The notes under the pieces: model-generated
Seen by the model: the letters and a program-made list of their open reading frames with translations, nothing else
Told to the model about the DNA's origin: nothing
Database searches by the model: none
Assembly: GCA_003537645.1 (NCBI GenBank)
Contig: DPRM01000094.1
Coordinates: 1-14,305, forward strand
Direction: 5' to 3'
Length of the DNA: 14,305 nt
Source: Prolixibacteraceae bacterium
GTDB taxonomy: Bacteria; Bacteroidota; Bacteroidia; Bacteroidales; Prolixibacteraceae
Translations under genes and position numbers: made by a program
Part shown: piece by piece, positions 12,780-14,305 of the stretch
How the letters are laid out: each line of letters opens with the position of its first letter
Position numbering within the stretch: the stretch's first letter is position 1

Positions 12780-14018
12780 TTAAGCCTTAATGTTGTACAC
12801 AAACAAAACGTCGCCGTGGCGTAGGTACAGTTTGCCGTTGGCAATAAACGGATGCGACCAGAATGGACCATTCCCGCCTTGTAATTTAAATGAACTCACG
12901 ACTTCAAAGCTGTTTTGATCGGGTTTTACCAACGCAACCGTTCCGGCTTTTTCTTCCAAAATATAAAACATGCCATCGGCGTAAACCAGAGCACCTTTAT
13001 TGGCCCATTCGGTTTCGTATTTCACCTCTCCGGTTTCCCAGTTCATGCACACCCATTTGCCTTTGCTGTTGCTTTGCCAGTTCGATCCATAAATAAAACC
13101 ATCCAGTTCAATCAACCCGTGGTGATGGTTGTCCAGAGTCATATTGCTCCATTTTTCGGTTACCGACATTCCATCTTCACTCATTTCGACCATCGCATTG
13201 CGGTAATCGTACCCCATCGAAAGGAAGATATCGCGTCCTTTGAACGTTGGCGTATTAGTCCAGATCAACCCGGGTTGATCCCATTTCGCGCCATCCCAAT
13301 ATTTGAACGACCACACGACTTTTCCTGAAGCCGGTTCCAAAGCAACCAAATGAGTTCCGGTTACAGCCAGAACATATCTGAATTGTTTGTATTCATAAAT
13401 TATTGGAGAAACATAGGAACGGGGTCCGCCCACGCTTGCGCTTTGCCAAACTGGTTTTCCGGTCATTTTATCGAAAGCGACGACCGAAGTTTTGGCTCCG
13501 CCGGGAGTACAAATCACTTTATCGTCCACAATCAACGGCGATTCTGAAACACCCCAAATGTGCCATTCAGAATTATAATCCTTGTCCACATTCACTTTCC
13601 AGCGGATAACCCCGTCATTTACATTCAGGCAAACCAATTCTCCGGTTCCGCTGATAATGTAAACCCGGTCATCTTCAATGGTTGGCGTGCTGCGGGTATC
13701 CGGAAACGATTTTGCCCACGAACGGCCATAAGCTACTTTCCATTTGGTCTGGCCATCAGGAGTAATGCACGAAAGGTAATCGAGGGTATCGATCATTCCG
13801 GTTGCAAAAATGAATTTATCAGTGGCAACAACCGATGAATAACCTTTGCCAATACCTTCCACTTTCATCAGTAATTCGGGACCGGCATCGGGCCATTTTT
13901 TCAATAACCCGGTATCCGTAAATTTTCCGTCGCGGTTAAGTCCACGCCACTGAATGGGTTGAGCAAAAGCAATTACAACAAATAAAAAGAAAGCAAGTGA
14001 TAAGAGTATTCGTTTCAT
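12780..14018 (-). CDS. Secreted PQQ-like beta-propeller, paralogue 2
   Basis: A 412-residue protein with a signal peptide (MKRILLSLAFFLFVVIAFAQ) probably cleaved after AFA. The propeller opens with IQWRGLNRDGKF and has blade motifs GQTKWK, GVIRWK, GKPVWQ, GKVVWS, VTEKWS and a final blade LYLRHGDVLFVYNI. A His-rich LDNHHHGL segment (three consecutive histidines) sits where paralogue 1 has FDNHLGGV; it could bind a metal, but this is not demonstrated. No transmembrane anchor or Cys lipidation site follows the signal. It lies between a partial third paralogue (39 bp upstream) and paralogue 1. Confidence 0.92.
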   Translation of the reverse strand: MKRILLSLAFFLFVVIAFAQPIQWRGLNRDGKFTDTGLLKKWPDAGPELLMKVEGIGKGYSSVVATDKFIFATGMIDTLDYLSCITPDGQTKWKVAYGRSWAKSFPDTRSTPTIEDDRVYIISGTGELVCLNVNDGVIRWKVNVDKDYNSEWHIWGVSESPLIVDDKVICTPGGAKTSVVAFDKMTGKPVWQSASVGGPRSYVSPIIYEYKQFRYVLAVTGTHLVALEPASGKVVWSFKYWDGAKWDQPGLIWTNTPTFKGRDIFLSMGYDYRNAMVEMSEDGMSVTEKWSNMTLDNHHHGLIELDGFIYGSNWQSNSKGKWVCMNWETGEVKYETEWANKGALVYADGMFYILEEKAGTVALVKPDQNSFEVVSSFKLQGGNGPFWSHPFIANGKLYLRHGDVLFVYNIKA

Positions 14019-14057
14019 ATATTTTAGTTGGTTTTTTTGTGCTTAGTTCATTCTTTT

Positions 14058-14305
14058 CTATTCCGAAATCTGATAGGCAATCAATACATTCCCGTGACGC
14101 AGGTACATAACGCCATTATTAATTACCGGGTGAGCCCAATGCTGCTCCGATCCAAGAGTAACTTTTGTTTTACTGATTACCTTAAATGCTGAAGGATCGG
14201 CATCGGCCAAAAATAATTCGCCCCTTTCAGAATAACCAATCAGCTTTTTGTTAGCTGCAATGGTTACTCCTTTACCCACCTCGGTTGAAGCGTATTTTTG
14301 TTCGC
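14058..14305 (-). CDS. Secreted PQQ-like beta-propeller, paralogue 3 (partial, N-terminus off right edge)
   Basis: The last 81 codons plus 2 bases of a gene that enters from the right edge; the stop is TAG at 14060-14058. A GTG at 14279 could be read as a start, but the frame stays open to the edge (EQKYASTE precedes it) and the sequence aligns with the last two blades of the two neighbouring propellers: G-ERGELFLAD, KVISKTKV, HWAHPVINNGVMYLRHGNVLIAYQI. The HP-x-I-x-(N/D)G-x-x-Y-x-RHG end is shared by all three. So it is the C-terminus of a third tandem paralogue. The 39-bp gap to the next start (14019-14057) holds no feature that I can see. Confidence 0.9.
   Translation of the reverse strand, partial: EQKYASTEVGKGVTIAANKKLIGYSERGELFLADADPSAFKVISKTKVTLGSEQHWAHPVINNGVMYLRHGNVLIAYQISE

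Overview
The window looks like an accessory redox locus from a Bacteroidota chromosome, probably an anaerobic or facultative marine-type lineage near Marinilabiliales/Prolixibacteraceae. That placement is inference from gene style, A-rich leaders without clear Shine-Dalgarno sequences, an ORF6N gene, and abundant short palindromic intergenic repeats of Bacteroidota type. Every convincing gene is on the minus strand, so transcription runs from the right edge to the left edge. Both edge genes are cut by the window.

In transcription order: (1) three paralogous secreted PQQ-like eight-blade-type beta-propellers (14305-14058 partial, 14018-12780, 12764-11520); (2) a membrane-anchored propeller of the same superfamily (11437-10019) and, 4 bp later, a membrane-anchored NHL-repeat propeller with a Cys-Cys pair (10014-9049); (3) a tiny exported protein with a C-x5-C-x2-C-x5-C motif (8872-8654), overlapping an exported NapG/MauM-like polyferredoxin with four [4Fe-4S] motifs (8664-8071); (4) a repeat-rich gap and an ORF6N-domain gene (7780-7262) that looks like an intruder; (5) a NosR/NapH-like polytopic iron-sulfur protein (7278-6007); (6) a propeller on a three-helix membrane anchor (5839-4013); (7) a fused NuoE-NuoF (HydC-HydB-like) NADH/FMN/iron-sulfur protein (3968-1599); (8) a [2Fe-2S]-Fer4_20-FAD flavoprotein (1319 to beyond the left edge) that resembles the GltD/NfnB family but lacks the NAD(P)H-binding subdomain.

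Working model (inference): items 7 and 8 form a cytoplasmic NAD(H)/flavin electron-confurcating or bifurcating module of the HydBC/Bfu type, whose catalytic partner (for example a tungsten aldehyde:ferredoxin oxidoreductase, a hydrogenase or another ferredoxin-linked enzyme) is not in this window and may lie past the left edge. The NosR/NapH-like protein and the NapG-like polyferredoxin would pass electrons across or along the membrane, and up to six propellers would occupy the periplasmic side. No gene here identifies the substrate.

The gaps between genes are unusual. Most of the larger ones carry short inverted repeats, several in paired, BIME-like arrangement, including a 23-bp exact repeat shared by two gaps and two different 48-bp inverted repeats with the same arms. 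I saw no rRNA, tRNA, CRISPR array or intact insertion sequence, and no convincing intrinsic terminator.
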